Shown piece by piece: positions 43,915-54,840 of a stretch of 64,000 bases of DNA. The DNA comes from CAYXDO01 sp964463485 (GTDB lineage Bacteria > Myxococcota > Kuafuiibacteriia > Kuafuiibacteriales > Kuafuiibacteriaceae), in assembly GCA_964463485.1 (NCBI GenBank), contig CAYXDO010000042.1:7283-71282 (forward strand), written 5' to 3'. Each line of letters opens with the position of its first letter. Positions within the stretch are counted from its first letter, which is position 1. Both the position numbers and the translations under genes were made by a program. The notes under the pieces were generated by a model that had not been told where the DNA came from, searched no databases, and worked only from the letters and a program-made list of their open reading frames with translations.

Positions 43915-45416
43915 TCGCGCTCCGCGACCGGTTTTTCGCGCTCACGGATCGTCCCTGCGATGTCCACGGCGCGAGCCGACATGAGCCAAGCGTCGGATAG
44001 GCTCGTGAGGTGGGCGTTCGCGGGGTGTTCGGATTTGGGCTCGCGCAGTGACAGAAGCATCGAAGGCAGGCCCGCCGTCGCGAGGTCGTCGATCTCCGAG
44101 TCGAGGTCTCGGCCGATCAGCGCGGCCACCGCGAAGGGCGCCGCCAGCGCGTTCGTGGCGTCCCCGCTGACTTTGTCCGCGCAGCCCGGGCTCGGCCCCG
44201 GCTTCTTCGCGGCGGCCGCGACCAGGCACGCGAACGCGACGGGGTCGCGTCCAAGTCGAACGGTGAGCTTGGGCTTGGCGTCGGCGAGCACGAAGAGGCG
44301 ATCGAACAACGCGCTAGCTCGCGCGTCGGAGGTTCGGTCGACCGCGATGATCCTCGCAGCGCGACGGTCGAGCAGGGCGACGACCTCGGCGGCAGCGTGC
44401 ATCCAAGCGACCAGCTCGACCTCGTCTCCCCGCGCCACGACAAAGGCGACGTGTCCTTTTTCGAGCTTCTCGAGTCGTTTGCGCATGTCCGCCATGGCGT
44501 CCGCGCGGGCGAGGCTGACGGCTTTGGGATCGCGCCCGGCGCCGAGGAGGAAGGCCGCGCCGAGGTTGCCGGACTCCGATAGCGCGCGAGTGCATGGAGC
44601 GAGCTCGTCGTGGGACGAATCGCCGATCGCCGCGGACTCGAAACAAACAGCGTCGAGGGCCAGCGCACGGGTTTGCTTCGGAAACGGCGACACCGCGAGC
44701 CTGCGGTGGACCGCATCGGCCAAGCGCCGAGTCGCGATCGACGCGGCCTTGTCCTCCCAGACGGAGCGTTCCGTGAGGAGCTTCGCGCGCGTGGACAACA
44801 GCGCCATGACGTCGACGAGCTGCCAGGAGCCGTCGGGCTCGATGGATACGGCTTTGATCGCTTCGGCTAGCATGGAAGCCGCGTACCCAGGGCCTTTGGC
44901 GCGGGCCTGGTCCGCCAAGAGATTGGCTTCCAGGGACACCGCGTGGAACACACCCGCCGCCCTCGCAGCGCGAGCCGCTACCAGCGCTTCGTCGGTCCGG
45001 CCCGATGTGGCCAAGAACCTCGCGCGCAGCACCTCGAAGCGACCCTTGTGCGCCAGTCGTTTCCCGGCGAGATCCAGGAGGTGGAACGCTGCCTCGGGCC
45101 GATCGCGCAGGCATGCGGTCGCCACGTGCTCGATGACGTCGCCTGCGGTCTGCGCCGCGCCGCCGAGAGAACCTCCGGAAACCCACTCCGCGTGCTGAAC
45201 GAGCTCCTCCTGGGACGCGTCCGAAGCGCAGATCTCCGCCACGATGGGATAAAGCGTGCGCGCCCGCCCCTCGTCCTCGGGGCTGAGCCGCAGGAGCTCT
45301 CGGATGCGAACGAATCGCGATTCGGCGGGTGGCACGGCGCCAGCGTCAGCGGCGGTCGGAGCTTCGGGCTGCTTGGCGCACGCGATCACGCAGAACGAGA
45401 GCCACCAGAGCCGCAT
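43911..45416 (-). CDS. Large lipoprotein, helical repeat type
   Basis: 501 residues from ATG 45416, giving a short lipoprotein signal (SFCVIAC). Ala/Asp-rich stalk (APTAADAGAVPPAE), then helices with TPR-like spacing (~95-200, with AHKGRFEVLRARFLATSGRTDEAL). The C-terminal half contains alternating strands and helices (HVAFVVARGDEVELVAW, KPKLTVRLGRDPVAF) in two to three repeats, as in a biopolymer-type or ExbD-like fold; this likeness is weak. Lipid-anchored, periplasmic, function unknown; coupled to the glycosidase-like gene. Confidence 0.65.
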   Translation of the reverse strand: MRLWWLSFCVIACAKQPEAPTAADAGAVPPAESRFVRIRELLRLSPEDEGRARTLYPIVAEICASDASQEELVQHAEWVSGGSLGGAAQTAGDVIEHVATACLRDRPEAAFHLLDLAGKRLAHKGRFEVLRARFLATSGRTDEALVAARAARAAGVFHAVSLEANLLADQARAKGPGYAASMLAEAIKAVSIEPDGSWQLVDVMALLSTRAKLLTERSVWEDKAASIATRRLADAVHRRLAVSPFPKQTRALALDAVCFESAAIGDSSHDELAPCTRALSESGNLGAAFLLGAGRDPKAVSLARADAMADMRKRLEKLEKGHVAFVVARGDEVELVAWMHAAAEVVALLDRRAARIIAVDRTSDARASALFDRLFVLADAKPKLTVRLGRDPVAFACLVAAAAKKPGPSPGCADKVSGDATNALAAPFAVAALIGRDLDSEIDDLATAGLPSMLLSLREPKSEHPANAHLTSLSDAWLMSARAVDIAGTIREREKPVAERE

Positions 45417-46508
45417 CGAGCCACGTTGCCTCGGCCGCTCGAGCCGGCCAAGTCGAATGCTGCGTGGTGGGCAAAAGCGCGAACGACGCGGGAGCGTCAC
45501 CTCGCCCCTCCAGAGATCCCACCGTGAGCGGGCTCGCCGGTCCCTCCCAGCGAACGCCCATGGGGTTGGGCCATCCAAGGCCTCCCCTTCGGCGTATGAC
45601 CCGTCCCGGTCGGCGATCCGCGCACCCGCGTGATCGCGCCACCTCTCATGGGGTTTTCCCGGTCGACTCTTCGACCGGACCCACTAAGTCGTTACCCTTA
45701 TCCTTTTCAGGGCTCTTTCCCTACAGCGGTGGCCAATACATGACCTCCTCCCACACGGTTTTGCCGCGCCTCGCGGCTCCGTCTCGGAGTCTCGACCTGC
45801 CATAGGGTCAGCTCAAAAAAAATGTGCCGCCCTCATAAGGTTCGCCCGCAGGTCGGCGCCCTCGGGGTGGCCCTGGATTCCAGGGGCACCCCGAGCGACG
45901 CCGCGGTTGCGGAAAGGCTTCGCGTCACCGCGTCGCTCGCGATGTGATCCGTCGAACGAGCCGAGTCTGCCGTCAACCATCGAGATCGGCCGAAAAAACA
46001 GATTGCCTCTCAAAAGGTCGAAATCAGGGCTGAAAAGGAGGATCGGCCCAGATGACCGACCCATCGCTGAGGTCGCACTCCGCAATTTTGGCGTGTGAAC
46101 AGGCGCCTCTGCGCCATGCCGAGAGGACCGATCCGAGCGGCGCTCCCCTAGTGCCCGTGGCCTTGGTTCGGACCGGGCGACGGATCGAGCCGTGTCCCAG
46201 TCCATCCCGGCGTGGATCAGCGGGGCAGGTTCGGGACGGACCGAGATCCGAGCTGTGTTCGGCGCGATCCCTGGCCTTGGGTCGCGATCCGGAGCCGATC
46301 ACTCGGACGCCGCAGGCCGAGCGCCGTGTCGTGCGAGCGATGAGGGTGGGGTCCGCCGAGGGCAAGCCGATCGAGCGAACCGCTGATCCCGTTGGGCCTG
46401 GTGTGGCGGCGCCTTGGTGAGGCCATAGGCGCCGCGCGGTCGTTCGGCTGAGGAACCCTCGCGCGATCGCTCCTTTTTTCCACATCCGGCCCAAGCTATA
46501 GAAATCAC
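45417..46508. other. 1.1-kb stretch without a supported gene; contains a strong hairpin
   Basis: Open frames on both strands are rich in Arg/Ser/Pro and lack starts with ribosome sites. One of them (46052-46420) follows AAGGAGG, but 13 bases away and with unnatural composition, so it is not called. At 45861-45895 lies a near-perfect hairpin: CTCGGGGTG and CACCCCGAG as outer arms, CCCTGG and CCAGGG as inner arms, one G-G mismatch and a three-base loop. There is no U-tract. A run AAAAAAAA is at ~45814. A structured RNA is possible but nothing known is recognised. Confidence 0.5.
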
Positions 46509-47780
46509 ATCGAGACCTCGCCGACCCAACCGCAGAAGCTCGAGTCCGGCGCCGGCGTCTGTGACGCCTGTGGGCACGCGCTCTCACCCAAGGATCGATT
46601 CTGCGGCCGCTGTGGAGCTGCGATCGAGTCGCCGGAGAAGTGTCCGGCGTGCAGCGCTTTGGTGCCCGTCCGGGCGAAGTTCTGCGCCGAGTGCGGCGCG
46701 CGCCTGGTCGGAGCGCGTCCGATCAGCGAGCCGCTGTCGCGTTGGCAGGTGGACCGCGCGGCCGGCGCGCGGTCCAAGGAGCAGGCACCGCCGACGCCAA
46801 GAGCCACGCCGTCGGCGGCGGAGGCGCGCGCGGCCGTCCAGGCGCTCGAGGATCGTCGCGGGGGCACCAGCATCATGTCCAACACGTTGCTGCTCGTCGG
46901 CATCGTGCTCGTGTTCGTCGTCGTGATGATCGAGATGAACAAAGACGCACCCAAGGAGGTCAGCCCGTTCGAAGGGGGGCCCGCGCCGGGCAGCGCGATG
47001 GGGGGTGCATCGAGCGGAGCGCCTAGTGGGAGTGGGGTCGGCGTCGATGGGCGGGTGTCGCTGGATGTGTCGGTCACGAACCGAGCTCCATCGGGGGCGA
47101 CGCTGTTCGTGACTGTGCGTAATGCAGGCTCGGGCGATCGCGGACCTCCGCTGGCCGTCAAGAAGATCGAGAGTCCGTCGTTCCCTTTGACGTTTCACGT
47201 GGACAGCAGCGACGTGATGATGGCGGGCATGCCGTTCACGGGGCCGTTCGACGTCAGCGCGCGGCTCGATTCGGACGGCAACGCGATGACGCGTGACCCG
47301 AACGATCTCGTGGTCAGTCGCTCGCTGACCGGCGTGATGCCCGGAGCCAAGATCGAGCTCGTGATCGACATGTCGCTCGCGGAAGCGGGCAGCAAGTCGC
47401 CTGCACCTGCACCTGCGCCATCGCCCGTGCCTGTGGCTAGCGGTCCGGTCCAAGCCACCGTCGAGCTCTCTCCGCAAGTCGGAGCAGCTCCGGCGGGAAC
47501 GTTGTTCGTGTTCGCGCGCGCCGCGGGGGTGACGGCAGGCCCGCCGATGGCCGTAAAGCGGATCTCGAACCCGAGCTTCCCGGTCACCGTCCAGCTCGGA
47601 CCCGGGGACGTCATGATCCCTGGAGCTCCTTTCTTAGGGCCACTAGATTTGGAGGCCCGGCTCGACCAGGATGGGAACGTCATGTCGCGAGCACCCGGCG
47701 ATCTCACCGGCCCTCGCGCCGTGAACCTGTCGCCCGGTGCCACCGGAGTGAAACTGGTGCTGGACACGAGGCAGCAGTGA
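46509..47780 (+). CDS. Double zinc-ribbon membrane protein with two CcmI/CycH-type Ig-like domains
   Basis: Up to 423 residues. A double zinc ribbon, CDACGHALSPKDRFCGRCG and CPACSALVPVRAKFCAECG, is in frame but the first usual start (TTG 46659) lies inside the second ribbon, so translation probably begins further up at a non-standard codon; ATC 46509 is the best placed, with a TATAGA box ~10 bases before it. A helix at ~135-155 (NTLLLVGIVLVFVVVMI) anchors it. The exported part has two copies (~190-285, ~310-420) of the Ig-like domain of cytochrome c biogenesis factor CcmI: TLFVTVRNAG...LAVKKIESPSFPLTF and TLFVFARAAG...MAVKRISNPSFPVTV. It overlaps the DUF4388 gene as GTGA. Confidence 0.75.
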   Translation: METSPTQPQKLESGAGVCDACGHALSPKDRFCGRCGAAIESPEKCPACSALVPVRAKFCAECGARLVGARPISEPLSRWQVDRAAGARSKEQAPPTPRATPSAAEARAAVQALEDRRGGTSIMSNTLLLVGIVLVFVVVMIEMNKDAPKEVSPFEGGPAPGSAMGGASSGAPSGSGVGVDGRVSLDVSVTNRAPSGATLFVTVRNAGSGDRGPPLAVKKIESPSFPLTFHVDSSDVMMAGMPFTGPFDVSARLDSDGNAMTRDPNDLVVSRSLTGVMPGAKIELVIDMSLAEAGSKSPAPAPAPSPVPVASGPVQATVELSPQVGAAPAGTLFVFARAAGVTAGPPMAVKRISNPSFPVTVQLGPGDVMIPGAPFLGPLDLEARLDQDGNVMSRAPGDLTGPRAVNLSPGATGVKLVLDTRQQ

Positions 47781-49468
47781 CCGCCTCCCCGAACGACCCT
47801 TTTCGGATCGGCTTTGACCCCAACGACGCTGCCGAGGCGGTGGAGGTGCTCGTCGAAGAGACTCAAGCCGTCGTCGAGGTCCTCGTAGAGGAGTCCAGCG
47901 AGCTCCCGATCATCGAGTCGCCGGTCGAGGTCCCGAGCCGGCCCAAGGTCGCCGATCTGATGGATCCGCTCGCGGACCCGGGAGCGAGCGCGCCGCTGAT
48001 CGCGATCGAGTCTCCGGTCGAGCTGAGCCTCGCGACGCCGCTCGAAGGGGCGACCGAAGCGGCGCCCGAGATCTCGCAGGATCTCAACGCTGCGCACTCC
48101 GGGGACCTCCTCGAGAACCAAGACGAGCCGCTCATCATCGAGCTCATGCGCGACGGGCGACTGCGGGCGCCGCTCGAGGAGACTCGAGAGCTCCTGCGCG
48201 ATCGAATGACTCGGGCGGAGGTCCATCGCACCGGCCCGGGCTGGCTGCTCCTACGCTCTGTCGATCCGGTCGCCGGTCCGTCGTCTCGTGAGCAGGCCGA
48301 AGAGAACCGCGAGGTCGTGATGGCCGGTACCCTGGGCGAGAGCGCGCTGTCGATGATCGACGTGCTCGGCTTTCTCGCGCAAAGCGCTCAGACCGGTGTG
48401 CTCTCTGTCTCGACGGGCACCGAGAACCGATCGATCTATCTGAGCGAAGGCGACGTGGTCTGGGCGTCGTCCACCGTGCCCGACGACCAGCTCGGCGAGT
48501 TCTTGGTGCGTCGCGGACGCATCACGCGTGACGCTCTGGCCATGGTCACCAAGAAGGGGCCGCGACGGATCGGCCGCGCGTGTGTGGACCTAGGCCTCCT
48601 CAAAGCGCACGAGCTTTGGGACATGGTCCAAGCGCAGCTCACGGAGATCTTCGACGCCGCGCTGGCCTCCGATCGAGGGATCTGGACGTTTGCGCGGGTG
48701 TCGCCCGAGCGCCTCGGCGCTTCGCAGGTCCACATGTCCACGCAGGGCCTCCTCATGGATTCGGTGCGCAAGTTCGACGAGATGCGCATGTACCGAGAGG
48801 TCGTTCGGTCGGCCAACGTCAGCGTGTTCTGTGTCGACGCACATCTCCCGAACCTCCACGACCCGCGCTTCGAGCGGATCGAGGAGGACCTTCGCGGGCC
48901 TGCGTACGAGCTCGTGCGTAGGCTCGACGGCGAGTACACCGTCCGCGATCTCATGCGGCTCATGGGCAAGAGCGAGTACGAAATCACTCGCTTGGTCTAC
49001 CATCTGCGCGCCGCGCGCTTGGTCCGCCTCGCCGCGCCCGAGAGCGTGCCGCCCGGATCCTTCTCCTTCGCCACGGTCTCCAAGGCGAAGATGAAGAACG
49101 TGGTGACGATCTACGGGATGGCGATTCGCGAGATCTACGACGTGTTCAGGGGAGAAAAACAGCATCAGCTCGCCGAGGCCGCCCGCCAGTTCCTCTCCGC
49201 TCCGGAGCACGCGCGCCGCTTCTCCTCGATTCGAATCTCTGCGCGAGGGGAGCTCGACGAGCTCGCCGTGCTGCGCGGGCTCGATGATGAACGAGAGATC
49301 CAGGAGATGAGCGAAGCGCTCTCGGAGCTCCTCTTCTTCCTGCTCTTCGAAGCCGGAGAGCTCTTGCCTCCTCGCCGACGTGACGACCTCGCGCGTCGAG
49401 TGAAGATGATCCACGCCATGCTCGCGTCCGCCGAGGCCCAGCCGACCGGCGACATCAAGGCGAGATGA
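47777..49468 (+). CDS. DUF4388 (PATAN-type) domain protein
   Basis: 563 residues from GTG 47777. An acidic, repetitive N-terminus (VEVLVEETQAVVEVLVEE, then IESPVEVP and IESPVELS) leads to a DUF4388 domain at ~180-300: SALSMIDVLGFLAQSAQTGV, LSVSTGTENRSIYLSEGDVV and GEFLVRRGRIT. The remainder includes a winged-helix-like segment (YELVRRLDGEYTVRDLMRLM) and an acidic C-terminal helical region. Such proteins occur in large numbers in Myxococcota, often beside signalling genes. No enzyme motif. Cytoplasmic. Overlaps the next gene as ATGA. Confidence 0.8.
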   Translation: MTASPNDPFRIGFDPNDAAEAVEVLVEETQAVVEVLVEESSELPIIESPVEVPSRPKVADLMDPLADPGASAPLIAIESPVELSLATPLEGATEAAPEISQDLNAAHSGDLLENQDEPLIIELMRDGRLRAPLEETRELLRDRMTRAEVHRTGPGWLLLRSVDPVAGPSSREQAEENREVVMAGTLGESALSMIDVLGFLAQSAQTGVLSVSTGTENRSIYLSEGDVVWASSTVPDDQLGEFLVRRGRITRDALAMVTKKGPRRIGRACVDLGLLKAHELWDMVQAQLTEIFDAALASDRGIWTFARVSPERLGASQVHMSTQGLLMDSVRKFDEMRMYREVVRSANVSVFCVDAHLPNLHDPRFERIEEDLRGPAYELVRRLDGEYTVRDLMRLMGKSEYEITRLVYHLRAARLVRLAAPESVPPGSFSFATVSKAKMKNVVTIYGMAIREIYDVFRGEKQHQLAEAARQFLSAPEHARRFSSIRISARGELDELAVLRGLDDEREIQEMSEALSELLFFLLFEAGELLPPRRRDDLARRVKMIHAMLASAEAQPTGDIKAR

Positions 49469-50091
49469 GGACCTCGACTCAGCTCCTCGAGCGCCGAGGC
49501 GGATTCTTACTCACTCTAGCGATTGCGACGACTTCGAGCTGCACGAAGGAGGGCTCCGAAGACGCGCCTTCGGACGCTGCCACCCGAGGTCCTTTCGTCG
49601 ACGAGTCGCTCGGGTTCCAGATCACGCCGCTGCCGGATTGGGAAGCTCGACCGAGCGTCGACGCTTCCACCGTGCTCGATCTGCGCCGTCGGCCGACGCC
49701 CGGTTACGTCTACCTCGTGGAGCCTCGCGTCGTGGTTCACCAAGCGCCGTCTCCGCCGGGCCTCGATCTAGATGCGCTCGCGAGATCTCAGATCGACGAA
49801 ATCTCCGCGCTCGGCTCCAAAGGAGGGTTGGTGCTCAAACGATCGAGCACCTCCCATCGCGTCATCGACGGGGTCGACACCGTGGAGCTCGAGCTCGCGT
49901 ACAAGATCCGCCAACCCCAGGGCGAGCGCGAGGTCGTTCAGCGATCGATGATTACGAAGCGGACGAAAGGCGATCGCGACGTGATGCTCTCGATCTCGAT
50001 CTCCTATCTCTCCGAAGCCGAGAACGCGGTAGGTCCCGAGGTCTTCAAGATGTTGTCGAGCGTTCGGCTGCCGCCGCCTACATCTCCGTAG
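49465..50091 (+). CDS. Lipoprotein, third gene of the zinc-ribbon/DUF4388 operon
   Basis: 208 residues. Signal peptide ending in TSSC (about residue 26), an acidic/Ser stalk, then a globular domain that starts FVDESLGFQITPLPDWEARP, similar in style to PsbP/DUF1795-type small periplasmic domains: YVYLVEPRVVVHQAP, a central helix, HRVIDGVDTVELELAY, and a final FKMLSSVRLPPP. The PsbP-like assignment is tentative. The coupling to DUF4388 and CcmI-like genes suggests a common envelope-linked pathway. Confidence 0.7.
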   Translation: MRTSTQLLERRGGFLLTLAIATTSSCTKEGSEDAPSDAATRGPFVDESLGFQITPLPDWEARPSVDASTVLDLRRRPTPGYVYLVEPRVVVHQAPSPPGLDLDALARSQIDEISALGSKGGLVLKRSSTSHRVIDGVDTVELELAYKIRQPQGEREVVQRSMITKRTKGDRDVMLSISISYLSEAENAVGPEVFKMLSSVRLPPPTSP

Positions 50092-50158
50092 CCGACATCG
50101 TCGATCAGATGATCGTTCGAGCTCCAACGGATACGCCCGAGCGCCGGCGAGCCGAACC

Positions 50159-50509
50159 TCAGCCTTTGCGCTTGCTCTTTTTGGCCTTCTTGACTTCGAC
50201 CTTCGCGAGGATCTCGTACGGCTGGCCTTGACGCTTGCGCGGGATGATCTCGGTGGCCGGATCGAGACCGAGCTCCACGAGCGCCTTCTTGAGATAACGC
50301 TCTTCGCGGTGCACGGTGCGGCGCTCGACGCTTGGATCGCCGTTCGCGAGCTGTTCCCAGAAGAACGGCTGCCAGGAGAAGCTCACGCTCCTCTCGTCTT
50401 GCTGGAGCCGCACGATCCCTGCTTCGAGATCGATGACGATGCGAAGATCGGGATCCACACGTTTGGGCTTTTGGGTCTCGGGCCGGCCTCGCTTCACGGG
50501 TCGGTTCAT
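50159..50509 (-). CDS. Small basic protein, AT-hook-like N-terminus
   Basis: 116 residues from ATG 50509; an upstream start at 50584 is in frame but overlaps less plausible sequence. It begins MNRPVKRGRPETQKPKR, whose RGRP core is like an AT-hook. A beta-rich middle (LRIVIDLEAGIVRLQQDER, then SFSWQPFFWEQLANG) and a Lys/Arg-rich end (KVEVKKAKKSKRKG) follow. DNA or RNA binding is plausible from charge; no family recognised. Confidence 0.55.
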   Translation of the reverse strand: MNRPVKRGRPETQKPKRVDPDLRIVIDLEAGIVRLQQDERSVSFSWQPFFWEQLANGDPSVERRTVHREERYLKKALVELGLDPATEIIPRKRQGQPYEILAKVEVKKAKKSKRKG

Positions 50510-50580
50510 GGGCGGAGTATGCAGTGTCTTCGACTTCGCAACCACGGGGGCGATGGGGTTTGGTCTTCCCGTGGATTGCG

Positions 50581-50961
50581 TCAAAGGATGGCGATCGCAT
50601 CGATCTCGACGCGGGCCCCCTTCGGTAGGGAAGCCACACCGACGGTGACCCGGGCCGGAGGCGCATGGGTGAAACGCCTCCCGTAGACCTCGTTGACCGA
50701 GGCAAAGTGGCTCAGGTCCGTGAGGAAGATCGTCGTGCGCACCACGTTTTCGAAGGTGGCTCCGGCGGCGGCCAGCACCGCGCCGAGGTTATCGAGCGCG
50801 CGCTCGGCCTCTTGCTGGATGTCGCCCGCGACGAGCTCTTGAGTGTCCGGGTTCAAAGGGATCTGGCCCGAGCAGAAGATCATGCTGCCGGAGCAGACGA
50901 TCCCTTGGCTGTAGGGGCCGATCGCTTTGGGTGCGCGATCGGTGGAGACGGCTTTCTTCAT
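50581..50961 (-). CDS. ridA: RidA-family enamine/imine deaminase
   Basis: 126 residues, the family's usual length, from ATG 50961. RidA removes reactive 2-aminoacrylate-type intermediates by hydrolysing them to keto acids. Seen here: APKAIGPYSQG near the start, IFCSGQIPLNP, and at the end PPARVTVGVASLPKGARVEIDAIA with the substrate-binding Arg and the terminal Glu. It is 65 bases downstream of the Rel gene on the same strand and may share its transcript. Confidence 0.93.
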   Translation of the reverse strand: MKKAVSTDRAPKAIGPYSQGIVCSGSMIFCSGQIPLNPDTQELVAGDIQQEAERALDNLGAVLAAAGATFENVVRTTIFLTDLSHFASVNEVYGRRFTHAPPARVTVGVASLPKGARVEIDAIAIL

Positions 50962-51025
50962 GGCGGGAGCGTCGTTGGACGGACGCTCTATGTCGACTGC
51001 GGGCAATGAACGCCGCGTCAGTCCA

Positions 51026-53185
<2,160 letters not shown>

Positions 53186-53299
53186 GAAAACGTGGGTTCT
53201 GAGTTTGAAGCTAGCACTCCGGAGCAGGGGGTCAAGCTTAGGGCCGTTACCGATGCCTGGCGGATGCAAACGCGCCAGGGTTGCGGATAGGGTTCGAGG

Positions 53300-54766
53300 G
53301 TGACGTCCGGCCGTCAAGCGCCCGAGTCCGTCGAGTCCGTGGACTCCGAGGCCGTGACGATCGATTCGAGGCAGCCGGTCAAAGAAGAAATTCAGGACCG
53401 CTGGCCGTCGAGCTTGCCGACGCAACCGCCGGGTGGAAAGCAGTCGCTATTCGCGGGCTTGCTGGCCGAGGCAGCCGCCGAAACGACCGGCGAGGAGAAC
53501 AAAGAAAAGCGGCGGCAGCAAGACACGCAAGACATCCCCGGTCGCGGTCGCTCGCGTTCGGGCTCCGGTCTCCCTCGGCCGGCGCTCGTGGATTCGGATC
53601 GACCGACGGTCCAGCAGCCGGTGATTCCGAGCCAGATTCCGGTGCCGAAAACCGCGCCTCGCGGCATCGCCAGCTACAAGGTGCTGGGGGAGCTTGGATC
53701 GGGCGGGATGGCCGTGGTGTACAAAGCCCTGCAGCCTACGCTCGACCGCTTGGTGGCCATCAAGGAGCTGCGTGCCGAGTACATGGCCGACACCCAGGTG
53801 CTGGCCCGGTTCGAGCGCGAAGCCACCAGCCTCGCCGCGCTCCAACACGGCAACATCGTCCACATCTACGACTTCTTCCGCGACGCGGAGAGCGCGTTCA
53901 TCGTGATGGAGTTCGTCGACGGCCTGGACCTCTTCGACGTGCTCGCTCGCGTGGGAAAGCTGCCCGTGGACGTCGCCGCGATCTTGGGGCTGCAAATCGC
54001 CGAGGGCCTCGAATATGCCCACTACCGAGGCATCGTTCACCGCGACATCAAACCTTCGAACATACTCATCTCGAAGAGCGGTGAAGTGAAGATCATGGAT
54101 TTCGGGATCGCGCGAGATCCGGGCCGCGCAGATTTGACACAAATCGGCATGTCGCTCGGGACGCCCGCCTACATGGCTCCGGAGCAGATCGCGGGCGACA
54201 AGATCGACTTTCGGGCTGACCTCTTCAGCTTCGGCATCTGCATGTACGAGATGCTCACCGGCCACCGGCCGTGGGGCGACGACGACGGCCAGGCGATCAC
54301 GAGGAAGGTCCTGTACGAAGGCTTCACACCCATAACTCAGCATCGCCAGGACATTCCGGAGGCGCTCGAGCGCATCATTTCGCGCTGCCTGCAAAAATAT
54401 CCAGACAACCGCTATCGGAGCACCTACGAGCTCCGGCGAGCGCTCGCGTCGTTCACCACCACGGCCGTGAAGAGCGAGCCTCGGCAGCGGGTCGTGGTGT
54501 TTCTCAAGAACCGCGGGATCGAGGTCGATGGGGGCGCCGCGGAGCACGTGGATCCAGCGCTGCTTGGCGACGAAGACCTGTTGAGAGCGGACCGCGGAGA
54601 GACGCCGCTGCCCGCTTCTCAACTCCTTCGACCGATCGCTGGCGTGGGTTTGGTGGCGGCGTTGGCGGCGATCCTGGCCGCGTCCCTGGGCCTGTTCGGG
54701 CCGTTCGGCAACAGCGTCGATGGGTCACGGCCGGGGTTGAAGATCGAGAAGAGCGTGGGCGACTGA
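53300..54766 (+). CDS. Ser/Thr protein kinase with one C-terminal membrane helix
   Basis: 488 residues from GTG 53300. The first ~125 residues are disordered and Pro/Ser/Arg-rich. Kinase domain ~126-395: GSGGMAVVYKA (134-143), catalytic Lys155 in VAIKE, HRDIKPSN with Asp249, DFGIA (267-271), APEQIAGDK and the Arg of CLQKYPDNRY; all active-site residues are present. A hydrophobic helix (~445-470) follows a ~50-residue acidic linker; only ~18 residues lie beyond. So the kinase is cytoplasmic and tail-anchored, without a large sensor domain. Typical for Hanks-type kinases of Myxococcota. Confidence 0.93.
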   Translation: MTSGRQAPESVESVDSEAVTIDSRQPVKEEIQDRWPSSLPTQPPGGKQSLFAGLLAEAAAETTGEENKEKRRQQDTQDIPGRGRSRSGSGLPRPALVDSDRPTVQQPVIPSQIPVPKTAPRGIASYKVLGELGSGGMAVVYKALQPTLDRLVAIKELRAEYMADTQVLARFEREATSLAALQHGNIVHIYDFFRDAESAFIVMEFVDGLDLFDVLARVGKLPVDVAAILGLQIAEGLEYAHYRGIVHRDIKPSNILISKSGEVKIMDFGIARDPGRADLTQIGMSLGTPAYMAPEQIAGDKIDFRADLFSFGICMYEMLTGHRPWGDDDGQAITRKVLYEGFTPITQHRQDIPEALERIISRCLQKYPDNRYRSTYELRRALASFTTTAVKSEPRQRVVVFLKNRGIEVDGGAAEHVDPALLGDEDLLRADRGETPLPASQLLRPIAGVGLVAALAAILAASLGLFGPFGNSVDGSRPGLKIEKSVGD

Positions 54767-54840
54767 CTTAGGACCGCAGGCATCTTGCTGCGGCTCATTT
54801 GGCGGACTCGAGAGTACGAAATTCAACGAGGGGCCAGAGG

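Noticed and set aside
43351..45198. 615-residue plus-strand frame
   Set aside because: Antisense of two minus-strand genes with signal peptides and overlapping stops and starts.
45813..46205. 130-residue minus-strand frame
   Set aside because: It includes the strong hairpin, has no ribosome site, and reads as random Arg/Gly/Ser-rich sequence.
46052..46420. 122-residue plus-strand frame preceded by AAGGAGG
   Set aside because: The spacing to ATG is too long (13 bases) and composition is Arg/Pro/Ser-rich without codon bias; left uncalled.
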